A DNA stretch of 64,000 nucleotides from NCBI GenBank assembly GCA_002964805.2, contig PUDQ02000098.1:85759-149758 (forward strand), given 5' to 3'. The notes below the pieces were generated by a model. It did no database searches. It had not been told where the DNA came from and was given only the letters and a program-made list of their open reading frames with translations. Below, piece after piece: positions 45,186 through 57,343 of this stretch. Source of the stretch: Trametes villosa (lineage: Eukaryota; Basidiomycota; Agaricomycetes; Polyporales; Polyporaceae). How positions within the stretch are numbered: position 1 is the first letter of the stretch; each line of letters starts with the position of its first letter. Position numbers and translations under genes: made by a program.

Positions 45186-48050
45186 TCATCGCGCGCCGGA
45201 GGGCTTGCCTCCCTTCGAACCCTTCCCGGATCTACCTCCCGACGCCTTCCCGTGCGCACCGCCCGTCTTAGACCCCGTCGCGCCGCTGCGGCTCGGGCGA
45301 CTGCCGCTGGCCTGCGTCGCGCTCCGACTGGCCTCTGTCGCGCTGCGAGTCACACGTCGGCTCCCAGACGCAACGCTCTCCGCAGACATGGGCGTGGACT
45401 CGGACGCCTGCCGCCGCGGCCGCTTCCTCGACCCGACTCCTGGCTCGCCGTCCGAGCCGAGTGTGGCACCCCGGGACCCAGGCAGCCACTCTGCTTCTTC
45501 GTCGATAGGAGCGGCCCGGCGTTTCTTCTTCTTCTTCTGCTGAGGCTCCGACGGCAATGCACCCTCGACGACAGTCGTGACGTCTTTTTCCGAGTCGGTT
45601 CGGGGAGGTGTGAAGGGTATGGCGGCATCGTTCTTGGGCCAGTCTTCCCGCGCAATCACAGCATCGAAGAGGTCGATGACCGGCTGGTAGGCCAGAGTAG
45701 GGCGCGCAGAGGGGGGGATCAGGGTCATGTCCGAGTTAACGCTCGACACCATCGCCTTGAAACCGGCAATGAGGGTCGTCAAGGGTGCGTTGTCCTTGAC
45801 CGTGAGGCGCCAACGGGCAAGCCACCCGACTTTAGCCGCCGTCGCTTCGCGATCGCTGCCGTATTTGAAGATGACGGAGCAAGCGCGATCCCCAGACGAG
45901 TCTTCGTGCTCGGTGTGGCGCAACACGATCCATACCAGGACCCAGAAAAAGGATTCGAGGTCGTGCTGCGAGGTGTGTATGACGTCCTTCAGATCGGGGT
46001 CAAGGATGTTGATAGCGATGAAGTAGTATGTTCCCTGTGCGCACGAGTTAGAGCGGATTTTGGCAGAATAGCTGATGTGTACTGACAGTTCTTTCCTTCA
46101 GTTCAGTAGCGTCGATGCCACCTTCGCCAACGCTTTCCAAGGGGTAAAGGGGTGGTAGCTCGGAGGAAGCAGATGTGGGCGACTTGGGCTCGCCCGTGGG
46201 AGGCGTCAACGTCATCGAGCTGTAGTCGTAGTCGTGCAGAATGCCGTGACAAGGGGGACGACCGCGCGGCGCGCGTTCGACAATGAGGATGTTCCCGCTA
46301 CTGACGTCTCTGTGAAGGATGCCGGTGCGTTCCATCGCTAGCCGGTGCCCTGTTTACGATGGGAGGTTAGTTAGGTGCACACCAATGTGGTGATAGGGCA
46401 AGAGGGGAGACGCACCCACGATCGCGTCGCGCATCGCCATGACGAGCTCCTTCGTGCTCCGGAATCGAGAGAGCGGCCTCCCGACAGTGTCCATCACGAA
46501 GCGCATGTGGCTTCGTTCGTTGGCGTGAAACTCGGGTCCTCGTCCCAGCCTCCACGACCACGTCTGGTGCATGGGATGAGGAATGTCAGACTGTCCAGGC
46601 TGTGCCAATGTCTCTGCGCTCGATGGAGTCGGGTCCGTGTCGGATGTGGGCGACACTACAGCCTTCAGCAGGTCGTCCTCGTCGCACCAATCCGCGCCGG
46701 CCTGAGCGGCTTTCCATCGCGCGTAATCCCGCTCTCCGAGATCACCGCCATGGATGAGGTCGGGGAGACCTATCCTCTCGTCGTCGGGTATCGCCTTGAG
46801 ACGGTCGTAGAACTTCTTCTCCGGAATCCGTATAAGCTGGCGCCATGCCTCCTTGATGATGTGCAGCTCGACCGCGCCGTCAAGCTCTTCGTCAGAGTCT
46901 CGGGAGGAAGATGCTTGGCCGATGCGGGTATCCTCGATTCCGAGCCAGACCATGGTCGAGCGAGAGAATAGGCGGGCGTTCACGTCCAGGAGCTGGAAGA
47001 GAACGTACGCTTTCGGCTTCGCGGGCTTGTCGTCGTCGTAGACCTTCACCCAGCGAGCCTCGGAGAGGTCGACTTTCTGGAGCAGCTGGTCCGCTTCGCT
47101 CCCGAGGCGGGTTTTGAGCCAGGCCGAATCGGCAGGAGTGAGTTTCCGGATGGTGGGATCGGCGCCGACGACGGCGCCCGGACCGCCTTCCCAAGGGTGC
47201 ACGAACCGCCAGAAGAACTCTTGGATCGCGCGTAGGCCGTCTTCGGACTTGAGGTCCATCGGCGGCGATGCGACTGCGCAGGCGTGGTCGAACCGAGCGA
47301 TGCGGACGACGTCCCCGTATATGCCGAGCGCAAACGACGCGAGGTAACCATGAGCGGACATCAGGCTCCTGGCGCTGACGGCGAGCTGCACCAACTTATT
47401 GGCGCGGGCTTCGCTGACTCTCGGGTTGGCCGTAAATGGATCCTCTCCGCTCTCGGCCTTGACCTCGATTACCATCGAGAACCGCGACCAGTCGGGGTCG
47501 ATGATCTTTTGCGGAAGGGCCTCCCCGGGGAAGGAGACGGCGAGATCTGGGCTAGAGGTGTGGTGCCGGTCGGAGAATTCCTTGAACGGGAAGTGCAGGG
47601 GTTGCCTATGGCCCCCGTAGAACGAAGGCCTGACATCGTCCGGGAAATTCTCAACGAGAGATGATAGAATGTTGAGCTGGGTAGTGATCAGTGTTTGATC
47701 ATCGCGTAAGGAATAAGTGAACGTACGAGATGGGGGTAGCTCTGTATTTCTTTTCCCTTCTCAGGCGTGAAGCCTGAGGATATGCTCTCATCGGGTTGTG
47801 GAAGCGGGCAAGGCGTCCTTGACGGCACGAAGACGCGGAGGTACTCTTGAACGCTCTTGTCGTAGCAATTGACCTTGTCGCATATTTCTTTCCACCATCC
47901 CTCGACTTGTTGGGGACGCAACGACTCCTTATGGGTGTTGGGGTCGTTACTGCCCTTCTTAGAGCGCGGAGTGGGCTTTCCGGACATGCTGCAGTCGGAA
48001 GGGGTGCGGTAGCCGTCGTAGCTGCATATCGAGCCAGTCGAGATCGACAT
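45186..48050 (-). CDS. FunK1-type protein kinase, full length
   Basis: Exons 48050-47727, 47676-46416, 46349-46087 and 46034-45186 join to 898 aa. FunK1 is a fungal-specific kinase family expanded in mushrooms. Landmarks: start MSISTGSICSYDGY; WWKEICDKVNCYDKSVQEYL; the lobe with MVIEVKAESGEDPF (strand with Glu-Val-Lys); HRDVSSGNILI near residues 541-551 (catalytic HRD and N); HDYDYS near 567-572 in place of DFG; then ERTGTYYFIA and the family signature HDLESFFWVLVWIVLRHTEH. The last 130 residues are low-complexity, basic and Ser-rich (QQKKKKKRRA), probably disordered. Introns are 50-67 nt. Donor of intron 3 is GTCAGT. Substrate unknown; roles in multicellularity have been proposed for the family. 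Two shortened relatives follow upstream. Confidence 0.88.
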
Positions 48051-49778
48051 CTTATAGTGCTGAGGGTGTGGCTAGGGTCAAGAGCAATGAAGACAATGGA
48101 GAGGAGAGAGGAGCCGTGTTGAGCGCGACAGGACTGGGCGACGACGGCAAGTTCCGAATTTTAGACACAGACCACGCAGCCACGTGCATTGTGTGCTCAC
48201 CTTATGGCTCCTGGCTGAGATGGCAGGCGCTGCGGGCGATTGTTGCGGGCGAAGCGGATTGTCGCTCTGGCTGGCTGTTCCTATTTAGCCAAGCGATATG
48301 AGAATCCCACCCCACGTATATGGCAAAAAACTACCGGTTGCTCACAAATCAATTCCAAGGCGGGAAGTCCAGTGGCTGGCTCGGGCTACGCTGCAGCTGA
48401 TATATGGCGGTAGGACGCGCGTACCACGGACTCGTAAAGTCTTTGTTGTCAGCTCGATTGCGGGGTAGGACCTTTTCCGTGCGATAGATCGGCTCGGCTA
48501 TGTCGCCCCACGCCTTTTGTTCGTCCAAACAGGCCGTATGACGTTTTATGACGCCGATGTGTGGGCTTAGCTCTCGTGGTCGTGGTGTGGTCAGAGGGAG
48601 GTCTCGCTTGACGCGAACAGACGCGAACTTGCCTCGCCCAAAACGGGCTGGTTGCACAAACACACGCCGGCCCGCCTACCCGGAATCGCGCTCGCCGAAC
48701 ACAGGCCCGGCTCCTCCTGGTACTCACTCTGAGATATGAATTGATGTATTCATAATATGCGCGGATTCGTAGAATGAACGCTGTACCACTGGCAGTGGTG
48801 AATGCTGACAATACAGTAGTAAAATATACTCTACTATTGGGGGTTGAACCGAAGTCCCGGCCCGTGTGGCGTTCATTTGAATTTTGAACGTCGTCCTCAG
48901 GCTCTCTCTCTCTCCGAGTCTCTCTCTCTCTCTCTCTTGAGCTGCGTTCACCGTGCCATCCCGGTGGGCGGCCAATACTCAATGCTAGGACTCTAGCCTC
49001 TTCTTCGACGGTCATAAATCCTCGATAAGCCAGACAGGAGTCGCGCCAGGCAGGCGAGGCTGCATCAGCGCGTCGAACAATGAGCTTCCCTCTACGATCG
49101 CCGCGCAGTGAGTCATACCCCCACGTTGGCGAGGAATTTGTGGGTGCTAATGAGTACTTGTCGCGTGCACGTCTCGTAAACATACCCAGTGTAACAGCCA
49201 CCGCTGTGCCAGAAAATAGGTAGCTAACAACTGTAAGACTCGGACTTCCTATCGGTGAGCCATGGACGATTTTGATCGGAAACACAGAGGGATGTACCAG
49301 GCTGCGAGCAACGTGCCTCGTACCGCAGCGGCTTATGATATCCTGGTTTTCGAAGCCCGCTACATGCCGGGGCAAAACGAGCATCCAGACCTTTCGCTGA
49401 CAGGATCTACATTGGAAAGACAGTTTGTCTCAAGTCTATCGACACCGGCTGCCTCTGAGATCTGATAAGTGCTCGACGGAGGCAGCCTACCGAGAATGGG
49501 CTAGAAGTAGACGTCGAAGAACGCCGTAGAATACACGAGTGCGGTACAAATGTGGTACAGTTCATTACGGTCAATTCCCAAAACATGAGCGCGACGACGC
49601 ATCACACGCCGGAGGCCCTACCCCTCTTCGAACTCTCCCCCATCCTCGATCTGTCGAGCCCGGCTGCTAGGCTGCGGCTCGTGCGACTGCCGCTGGCCTG
49701 CGCCGCCGCTGCCCCCCGAGCCCTGTCTCCGCTTCCAGCCGGCACGTCCTTCTGACCCGCGCGGCGTGGGGTAGACTA
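48051..49778. other. Upstream region of FunK1, duplicated block
   Basis: About 48,050-48,720 resembles 50,560-51,240 (shared blocks AAGTTCCGAAT, TTAGACACAGA, GCTCACCTTATGGCT, and GACGCGAACTTGCCT), so promoter sequence was copied with the genes. A CT-rich microsatellite covers about 48,901-48,938. The stretch 49,480-49,600 repeats the 3' flank at 45,060. No independent gene is seen. Confidence 0.6.
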
Positions 49779-50544
49779 CTAGTAAGTCGACCGCTGCTGC
49801 CGCTTCCTTGATCCCGCACCAAACCCATCGCCCGAAGCTAGAGAAGCATTCCCAGACCCACGGAGCGACTCTTCCTGCTCGTCAAGTGAGCTGAAGCGTC
49901 TCTTGCCGCCTTGCTTGCGTGGCAGCACGCCGTCGATGAGGGTTGAGGCGCAGATTGCGCGGGGAGCCGAATGTAGGGGGGAGTCCTTCTCGGGCCAGTC
50001 TTCGCGCGCAATTGCGGCATTGAAGATGTCGACGATCGGTTGGTAGCTCAGGGCAGGGATCTCGTCGGAGGGAGACTCGGGGTCATCGCCCGGGTTGGCG
50101 GCCTTCACCATCACCTTGAACTTGGCCAGGAGGTCCGTGAGAGGGGCATCGTCCTGGATCCTGACTCGACGTGAAAGGAACAGCCACCCGACTTTAGCCA
50201 ACACCGCGTCTTGGTCGTCGCCAAACTTGAAAATCTTCGAGCACGCTGCGGCCCCGTTCACGTTATCGTGCTCAGTGTGTTGCAATATGATCCACAGCAG
50301 GACCCAGAAGTAGGACTCCAAGTCGTGTTTGACGTCGTGAGTGGCCTCTTCAATCACCTCTGGATCGAGGAGCCCTATGGCAGTGAAGTAGTATGCCCCC
50401 TGGACCAAACTGTTACAGCGAACGCTGGATCAGAAATCTGTCGCAGATCCTCACCGTTCGTTCCTTCATGCGAGCTCGGACTCGGACTCTGTCGGCTCCA
50501 TCTCCGCCAAGGCTTTCGCATATCGAGCCGGTAGAGGTCGACAT
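49779..50544 (-). CDS. Core-deleted FunK1 relative 1
   Basis: Two exons, 50544-50455 and 50399-49779, join to 236 aa. Exon 1 opens MSTSTGSICESL, like the full-length gene's MSISTGSICSYD, then jumps to MKERT. The next exon continues GAYYFTAIGLLDPEVIEEAT and DLESYFWVLLWIILQHTEH, matching the part after the kinase core. Everything between (lobe strands, HRD and DYD motifs, about 580 residues in the full-length protein) is absent. The intron is 55 nt (GTGAGG to GTCCAG). The C-terminal tail is shorter than in the parent. The frame is open throughout, so it may be expressed as a small non-catalytic protein; it cannot be a kinase. Alternatively it is a recent pseudogene that happens to remain open. 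Confidence 0.72.
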
Positions 50545-51501
50545 CATTTTGCAGTGCTGAGGGCGTGGCGAGAATCAAGCGCAAAGCAGAGAATGGCTAG
50601 GAGAGAGGTGCCGTGTTGCACGCGATGGCCCGACTGAGCGATGAGGGCAAGTTCCGAATGTTAGACACAGAGTGCACAGTCGCGTGTATTTAGTGCTCAC
50701 CTTATGGCTTCTGGCTGGATAGCAGGCTGCAGATGATTTTCGCGGGCGAGGCGGATGGTCACTTCAAGTTGCTCTACTAACTGGCTGACTCGAAGTTAGC
50801 CAAGTCATGAGAATCCCACCCCATATATATGGCAAGAATTATGGGCTGCTCACAGATGAGTTCTAGCGCGGGATTCAATGACTTTCTCGGGCTCCGTTGC
50901 AGTTGATGGACGACGGTAGGACGCGCGTCCTGGCACGCGCTCGCAGGGGTTAAATGATGTTCGAGACTCGATGGCGGGGTAGGACCTTTTCCGTGCGATG
51001 GATCGGCTTGGCTATGAAAATCCGTGTCTATTGTTCGTCCAAATATGCCGTATGACGTTATGCGATGCCGAGGACTTTTTTCTCGTGTTCGCTGTGGAGA
51101 TGGAGAGGGAGAGGGTTGACTTGACGCCAACAGACGCGAACTTGCCTTGCCCAACACAGGATGCGCGCACAAACACGGACCGGGCCGCTTCTCCGGGACC
51201 ATGCCGGACGGCCTAACAGACCCTTCGCGCTCAAACTCTGCGTCTGAGATCCCGAGTAGGCCGGCTCCCGCACCAGCGTCTGGTGGGCGGTGAGGCCTCC
51301 AACTAAGTATTCGCCTTGAACAGATAGTACAGTGTCTCCGGTTCCAGGTCTGCCAGTGAGAGCTGGTCGAACAAGCAGCCTGCCGAGAGAACGCCAGTCA
51401 CGAAGCCAGTTGCTAAGGACGTTATGGAATATACGATTATTACACAAAGACAATACAGTTCATAGTAGTACTAAATTCTCAGACATCAGCACGACGAAGC
51501 A
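50545..51501. other. Upstream block shared with FunK1
   Basis: Repeats the FunK1 upstream region (see 48,051-49,778) and, at about 51,350-51,500, the 3' flank motif preceding the next relative. No gene. Confidence 0.6.
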
Positions 51502-52522
51502 TCACGCACCGGAGGCGGCTTTGCTCCCCTTTGAACCCTTCTCTGACGCCTTCGGGTGCCTGCCTGCCGTCTTGAGCGCAATTTCACCGTCACGGCTCGA
51601 GCGACTGCCGCTGGCCAGTTCCGCTGTCGCGCCTCGAGTCATGATTCTGCTCCCGGACCCATCATTTCCCCGCGGCGTGGGGGCAGACTCGCAGGCCGAC
51701 CGTCTCAACCGCTTGCCCGATCCCGCACCAGACCCGTCAGTGCCCGAATCGAGGGTAGCACTTCCGGACCCTGGCAGCGACTCTTCCTGCTCGTCGAACG
51801 AGATGAAGCGCCTCTTGTTGTCTTGCTTGCGTGGCGACTCGTCCTTGATGGGCGTCGAGATGCGTATTGTGCGGGGGGTGGAAGGTAGGGGGGTATTCTT
51901 CTCGGGCCAGCCCCCGCGGGTAGTCGGCGCAGCGCCGAAAACCTCCGATAGTATCTCGTAGGTGAGGGGAAGGTGTGGAGTGTAGGAGGTTCTGGTCGCA
52001 CTCCTCATCTTCTCAATGAACCGGAGAAGAATGTCGGTCAGGGAGGCGTCGTCCTTGATCGTGATCCTTGGGAAGCTGAACAGCCACCCGACTTTGACGA
52101 GACGCGCTTGCCTGTCGTTGCCATATGTGAAGATGTCCGCCCAGGCGTCCTCCCCGAGGCTGTGTTCGTGCTCGGTATGGCGGAGAACGACCCACAAGAG
52201 AAGCCAGAAGAAAGACTGGAGATCGTGATCGACGCAGTGGACGACGCCCTTCAAACGAGAGTTTAGAAGGTCAGTGGCGAGAAAGTAGTATGCCCCCTGG
52301 GCGAACGGGTTAGAACCAAAGCTAAGCAGATTCAACGGTACTAACCGGTCTCTCCTTCTTAGGAGTATAATCCATTGCTTCCTCTGGTACGAGGGGCCCG
52401 TGAGGGAATGGCTGGGAATGGCGAGGTGAGAGACGTCGGACGAGGTCGCGGGTGGTCGGTCCTTCAGCGCGGTGAGCTCTAGTCGTCGAGCTAGAGACGA
52501 GGTTGCGCAGAGCGCAGTTCAC
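51502..52522 (-). CDS. Core-deleted FunK1 relative 2
   Basis: Exons 52522-52346 and 52296-51502 join to 323 aa. Exon 1 is a different leader (MNCALRNLVSSSTTRAHRAE, ending TPKKERP); the intron (GTTAGT to GCCCAG, 49 nt) precedes GAYYFLATDLL at the same position as the last intron of the full-length gene. Then DLQSFFWLLLWVVLRHTEHE and a long Ser/Arg/Lys-rich tail ending SKAASGA, alignable with the full-length tail. The catalytic HRD and DYD region is absent. As in relative 1 the frame is intact. It shares upstream and downstream flanks with the other two, so the three units arose by local duplication. Role unknown; a scaffold or decoy is possible but untested. Confidence 0.7.
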
Positions 52523-54787
52523 TATATACGCCTAAAGTGGCCTCGCGCACGGCCGTGTGACGAGCGTCGGACAATAACCCCGGTGAGCTGCTTGTCTTTA
52601 GCCAGCGCGCCAGACCGCTTTCGTGCGATGAAGCGGCTCGCATACGCCGCGACCTACCTTTTGTTCGCCTGAATAGGTCGCATGACGTGCTGTGATGTGC
52701 AAGCAATTTTTTGACAAAGTCTGAGTGCCATCGTGGGCGCAGCATCGAGAGGGAGGTGAACTTGCCTCGCCCAAAACATGTCGGATATTGGCGAATATGC
52801 TCCGGGCCGGCGCTCCGACACCCCTCGCGCGCGGCCGCGGTTCGCTCGCCCGAGGCTGCCTCTTCCTCTCCCTCCTCCCACTCGCTCGCCAAAATACACC
52901 CCTGACAGCCGCCGGTAGCTGTATGCGCCCAAATCGTCAGATACGACGAATTCTGGCGACGTCAAACTCGCTTCGCACCCTCAATGTCGTCGGACGCATA
53001 CAGCCTGCACGTCGAAGCAGGCGCGAGAGAGATGCTGGGCAGGGGTTTTACCGCGGTGAAACGCGTGGTGAGTCACTATATGCTTCATGAGTAGCTCTAT
53101 GCTGCCGCGTCTGTCGTCCGTACGCGTCGGAGACATATCTGCGTACTGAACGGACACTCCGTAGGATTAGATGGAGATCACCGGAGCACGATCCATCATC
53201 CTTCCCTCGCGCGGCCGCTGCGTTTCGCCTCGGCGGCTCTTGCCAGCAGACGCACGCTATCGCACATCCTTCAATCCTGGACCAAGCTCTGGCTGTGGGC
53301 CGCGAACAACTCTACCTACGCCGAGCCGCTTGAGCGATCCCTGACCCGTAGCCTGTCGACGCTCGCGCTGCACCCTCACGTACGCTCGGCCCTGGTGTCT
53401 ACGGCTCGTGCTCAGCCGAGGAGGCGTTCTTGCATCCCTACCGGCCTATGTACGCGCGCATCTGGAGACTCGCGCGAAAACTGTGTTCCGGTCTGCCCTG
53501 ATGTCGGACCGCATTCAACAGTCAAAGTTCGATCGGTCGTCCACCACCATCTCGCACAGCATGGGTACCTGAGACTCCTTGGCGCCGATCTCATAGACAC
53601 CTCGGGAAGCTGTGCTGTACCGCGTACATCCTTGACAGTGACACATCTTTGGCATCCGCTGCAGCCTGTACGGCGTATCGCGCTGGGCCGTTCTGGGCAC
53701 TGGGCTTCTCTGCGACGAGTGTCGAGCTCTGCATATTCGGCTCCCTGGCTGTGGCGTGGGTGTCGCGCAACCTCCCCTACTCCCATGTCGAGGCGCCATA
53801 CAGACTCGAACGGATGTCTCTTCCAAACTGGCACTGTCCGGCCGGTACGCTGACATCGCGGCCATCACCTCATCCAGCCCACATCATGGCCCTCATTCGT
53901 TCAGCCGTAGATCCCCCTTCGCTCCGCGGTGTCTTCCATCTGGGCTTTTGATGCTCAACTGTCGTGCATCACTCAAGTCCGCAGTTCGACGACGCGGCAC
54001 GGCCGGACGCGAGCGCCCGCCGCCGTGAAGTACATACGATCCAGGGATGGATCAGCGAGGACTATTTCCGCGCACGCGTACGCGCGGTAGGCCTGGTTAC
54101 GGGCGTGCGGGTGCAGAGCGCGAAGATGGAGAGCGCGCTCAGCGCTGACGACAGGATCAATCGCTGTCATCGCGCGGACGTGCGATATGTTTGGCATGGA
54201 GGGGACTCGGTCGCGGGGACTTCGACGGCGCGGGGCGGAGTGACGCGCAGAGCGCCACCAAACGTTGCGCGAGCATGTTCACACAGGACCACGCCGCGCG
54301 CGAGGCTGTGGAGTGGGGACGGTCCATGGACGAGCTCCGAGCTCGGAGTGCGGGCATGCTGGGATGGAGGTTGGGCGGCGGCGCCGAGCCGGGTGGGAGG
54401 AGCATCCGGCGCGGCACCGTGAACGCTTCCCCGCAGGAGTGCCTAGAACATTTTTGGGGAAGCGTCGGGGGCGTGTGTCCCCCTTTTCCCGGTGAGCACA
54501 AGCATCGATCGAAAGCGGCCGGTTGCTTGTGCTAACCAGACAGCGTCCGGCGTCCCCGAGAACAGAGTTTGCTTGTTTGCGCTGAGAAAGGTCGCACAGG
54601 GTGGTGGTTAACCTTTGTGGGTGGGTGGTGCGCAGATAAGAGGAGGTGCATGCTCGGAGGAAGAAAGGTCGGGATGGCAACGGAGGAGGAGGGGGAATCA
54701 AGATCGGGTGATGCTTGGGCCGGGCGCCCGTCGTCGGTGCCTCGCGGCTCATCCACACACTTTGTTCGACCCCGCGCCGGCGCGCGA
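52523..54787. other. No supported gene
   Basis: Upstream of the last FunK1 unit a block near 52,740-52,790 (GAACTTGCCTCGCCCAAAAC) is shared with 48,620. ORFs at 53.2-54.5 kb on both strands overlap; one plus frame near 53,280-53,420 (KLWLWAANNSTYAEPLE) looks protein-like but has no partners. Confidence 0.4.
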
Positions 54788-54794
54788 TATATAA
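54788..54794 (+). promoter_or_regulatory. TATA box of the secreted repeat protein gene
   Basis: TATATAA lies 222 bp before the ATG at 55,016. It is followed by CT-rich sequence (CCTCCATCCCCTCCTCC) typical of highly expressed fungal promoters. No other gene on this strand lies nearby. Confidence 0.6.
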
Positions 54795-55015
54795 CCTCCG
54801 CCGCCCGGTTCGTTTTCCTCCATCCCCTCCTCCACCCGACAGCTGGAACGGTTCTCCTCTCTCTCTACGCCGGGCGTATCCTTCCTGACGACGCGAGCTT
54901 GACGCAGCGCTCCTCCACATTCTTTGCCCACCCGCACCCGCCACTCCCTACTAGCACTTCTTTGACCCGAAACGACACGACCTTCCCCAGCATCTCTTTC
55001 AGCATCCTCGCCATC

Positions 55016-56073
55016 ATGAAGTTCTCCACCGTCGTCCTCTCCGCCGCCGCCATCGTTGTCTCCGTCTCCTCGCGCCCCCTCATGCGCAGGGACGTCAACG
55101 CCGCGCTCATCCCCGAGTTCGGCGTCACCGCCGGCCAGAGCCCCGACGGCACCGGGTACGTCGCGCGCGTGCGCGCGTCTCCTCGCGCCACCAATTGAAC
55201 TAACACGCGTCGCAGCAACTGCAAGGGCGTCAACAACATCAACATCCCCTGCCAGTGCCCGCCCGACCGGAACCAGTTCATCCAGGTACGCGCGCGCTCC
55301 GCCCCATCCTTCCTTCCTCCCTCCCAGCGCCTCGCTCACCTTCGCGCGCGCGCGTTTGTAGCTCCTGAACTCGAACGTCGCCGCGGGCCACGTGCTGAAC
55401 AACCCCTCCGTCGGCATCTCCTTCCCCGAGGACAACTCGAAGGCGTCCGCGCTCGCGCGCCTCAACGCCGCGACGGTCACGCTCCAGAACATCCACGGCC
55501 CCGGCGTCGGCTGCCCGCAGGCGGCGACCACCTTCGGCGCCCAGGTTGCCGCGATTCAGGCCGGCCCCGACCCCGTCGCCGGCTCGCCCGCGCCCGCGCC
55601 ACCTGCCGCGCCTCCCGCTGCCCCCGCGCCTGCGCCTGCGCAGCCCGCGGCGGGCGGGGTGGACCCCGCGCTCGTGCCCGACTTTGGCGTCGTTGCGGGG
55701 ACGGGCCCGGATGGGACTGGTAACTGCAAGGGGATCAACAACATCAACATCCCGTGCAACTGCCCGCCCGCGCGTGACGCGTTCATCGCTGTACGTCCTC
55801 CCCCCCTCCCTCTGTGATTCGTGTGTTGGGATAGGACGCTGACGAATGGTGCGAACGCAGTCGCTGAACGCGAACGTCGCGGCGGGGCACGCGGTCAAGA
55901 ACCCGTCCGTCGCGGTCTCGTTCCCGACGGGCCAGAGCAAGGCGGACCAGCAGGCGCGCATCGGCGCGCTCCTCGTCACGCTCCAGAACATCAACGGCCC
56001 CGGCGTCGGCTGCCCCGCGGTGTCGACCGTGTACGGCCAGCTCCAGCAGAAGATCAACGCGCTCCCGAACTGA
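55016..56073 (+). CDS. Secreted two-repeat cysteine-containing protein
   Basis: Exons 55016-55155, 55216-55285, 55362-55790 and 55861-56073 join to 283 aa. N-terminal signal peptide MKFSTVVLSAAAIVVSVSS followed by a dibasic-containing RPLMRRDV, a possible propeptide site. Two homologous units of about 100 residues follow: ALIPEFGVTAGQSPDGTG... and ALVPDFGVVAGTGPDGTG... Each has CKG(V/I)NNINIPC.CPP, then VAAGH...NPSV, and (H/N)GPGVGCP, giving four cysteines per unit. An Ala/Pro-rich linker (SPAPAPPAAPPAAPAPAPAQ) joins them. The phase of the intron inside the GTG|NCKG block is conserved only in unit 1; unit 2 lacks it. Not a hydrophobin (cysteine spacing differs). Likely an abundant extracellular protein; function unknown. 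Confidence 0.85.
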
Positions 56074-57343
56074 GTCGCGTTGGTTTGGGCGCAGGCGATG
56101 AGAGGGGAGAGACGAGAGAGACGGGAACCCTATGACTAGGATGGCCCGCGCGTGCGCGGGCTGTTGCTGAGGCTTTGTCGTGCCCGCGCCGCGCGCGGTG
56201 TGCTAGTGCTAGTTTGTACGCTCCGATCCGAATGACGGGTGCCAGCCACCCCGTTCCAGCTGTCTTTCCCCTCGTGTGTGCTGCGTGGGCGTGTTATCCG
56301 ACAGGTGCGTCTCTTGCAGGGCGCGGGCGTGCGCATGCAGCCACGCCGCGTTGTAGCGACTGATTCTGTCAGTTCTCTCAGGTGCAGTCTCAGCCTCCGA
56401 CTCTTCTCGGATGGGCGTGTTCGTCGCGAGCCTCGACGCAGTCCCAGGGGACCTCAGTTGACGAGCATGCATAAGCAGACGAGCCGCGAGTACGTAGGTA
56501 CACACTCACGGTTCTAGCAATTATATTAGTATCTACAAGTAGTGCTCTACAGCCGTCTACTATAGTAAGGGAGAGAAAAGGTTTCGTGATATCGTCTACT
56601 CGTGCGGCTTCGCCGCGCATACCGGGGCTGGATAGTATGTAGGTGGTAAGATAGTGCGTGTGTGTGCGTAGGTACACACTCAGGTGCGCGTGGACGCATG
56701 CGCGCGAGATCAGCCTATGAATGATACAGTGACTGATGCTCGCCTCCAGCATCGCTGCAGCAGAGCGACGAGTCGAGTTATAGACGCACCTGTCGAAATC
56801 ACTGGACGACGATCCGCATCACGCTCGCGAGCTGCTCGGGTGCATCACTGCCACTGTGTATATCGCGACTGGCTCAGATGACGGCATGCAGTGCGGTGTG
56901 GGCGGGCTCTTCGCGATCAGGTACGTTTACCGATTTCAACAGGAGTGGGGCGCCTCATGAATGCATGGACGTCGCTGGCGGGAGTTAGCACACATAGTAC
57001 AGGGCGGCCGGTAGGAGACCCCGATGCTTCGAACCAGAAGAAGCGGCACTGTCCGGCCACAGATGCCAGTGTACCGGACATGCAACTCCCCCCACGAAAC
57101 GGCCACAGATGCCAGTGTACCGGTCATGCAACTCCCCCCACGAAACATAGAGCCAAATGTTCGTGCGATAGATGTAGATGAGCAGAGGTTCTCAACGGAT
57201 AATAAGTACACTTGGTACAGTAGATCTAAAGCAAACCTTACATGTTCTATCTATTGGGCCCGAACCTTGTACAACCCGTGGACAAGAGACGTATATCAAT
57301 GCTCCTACGAAGCATAATCAGAACGTCAGCACCACTGGACACT
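56074..57343. other. Intergenic with tandem duplication
   Basis: No gene recognised. A 46-bp tandem duplication lies at 57,054-57,145, and the 15-base GTAGGTACACACTCA occurs twice, near 56,495 and 56,670. Confidence 0.6.
57054..57145. repeat. 46-bp tandem duplication
   Basis: Units 57054-57099 and 57100-57145, starting CGGCCACAGATGCCAGTGTA; they differ at one base (CGGACATG against CGGTCATG). Very recent by identity. Not in a called gene. Confidence 0.9.

Noticed and set aside
45252..46085. 277-codon plus-strand ORF
   Set aside because: Antisense of the FunK1 C-terminal exon.
54749..55531. 260-codon minus-strand ORF
   Set aside because: Antisense of the secreted repeat protein gene and its promoter; the plus strand carries the signal peptide, introns and TATA box.
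55016..56073. Hydrophobin
   Set aside because: Hydrophobins have eight cysteines in a C-CC-C-C-CC-C pattern. Here each repeat has four cysteines with CxC spacing and no CC pair.
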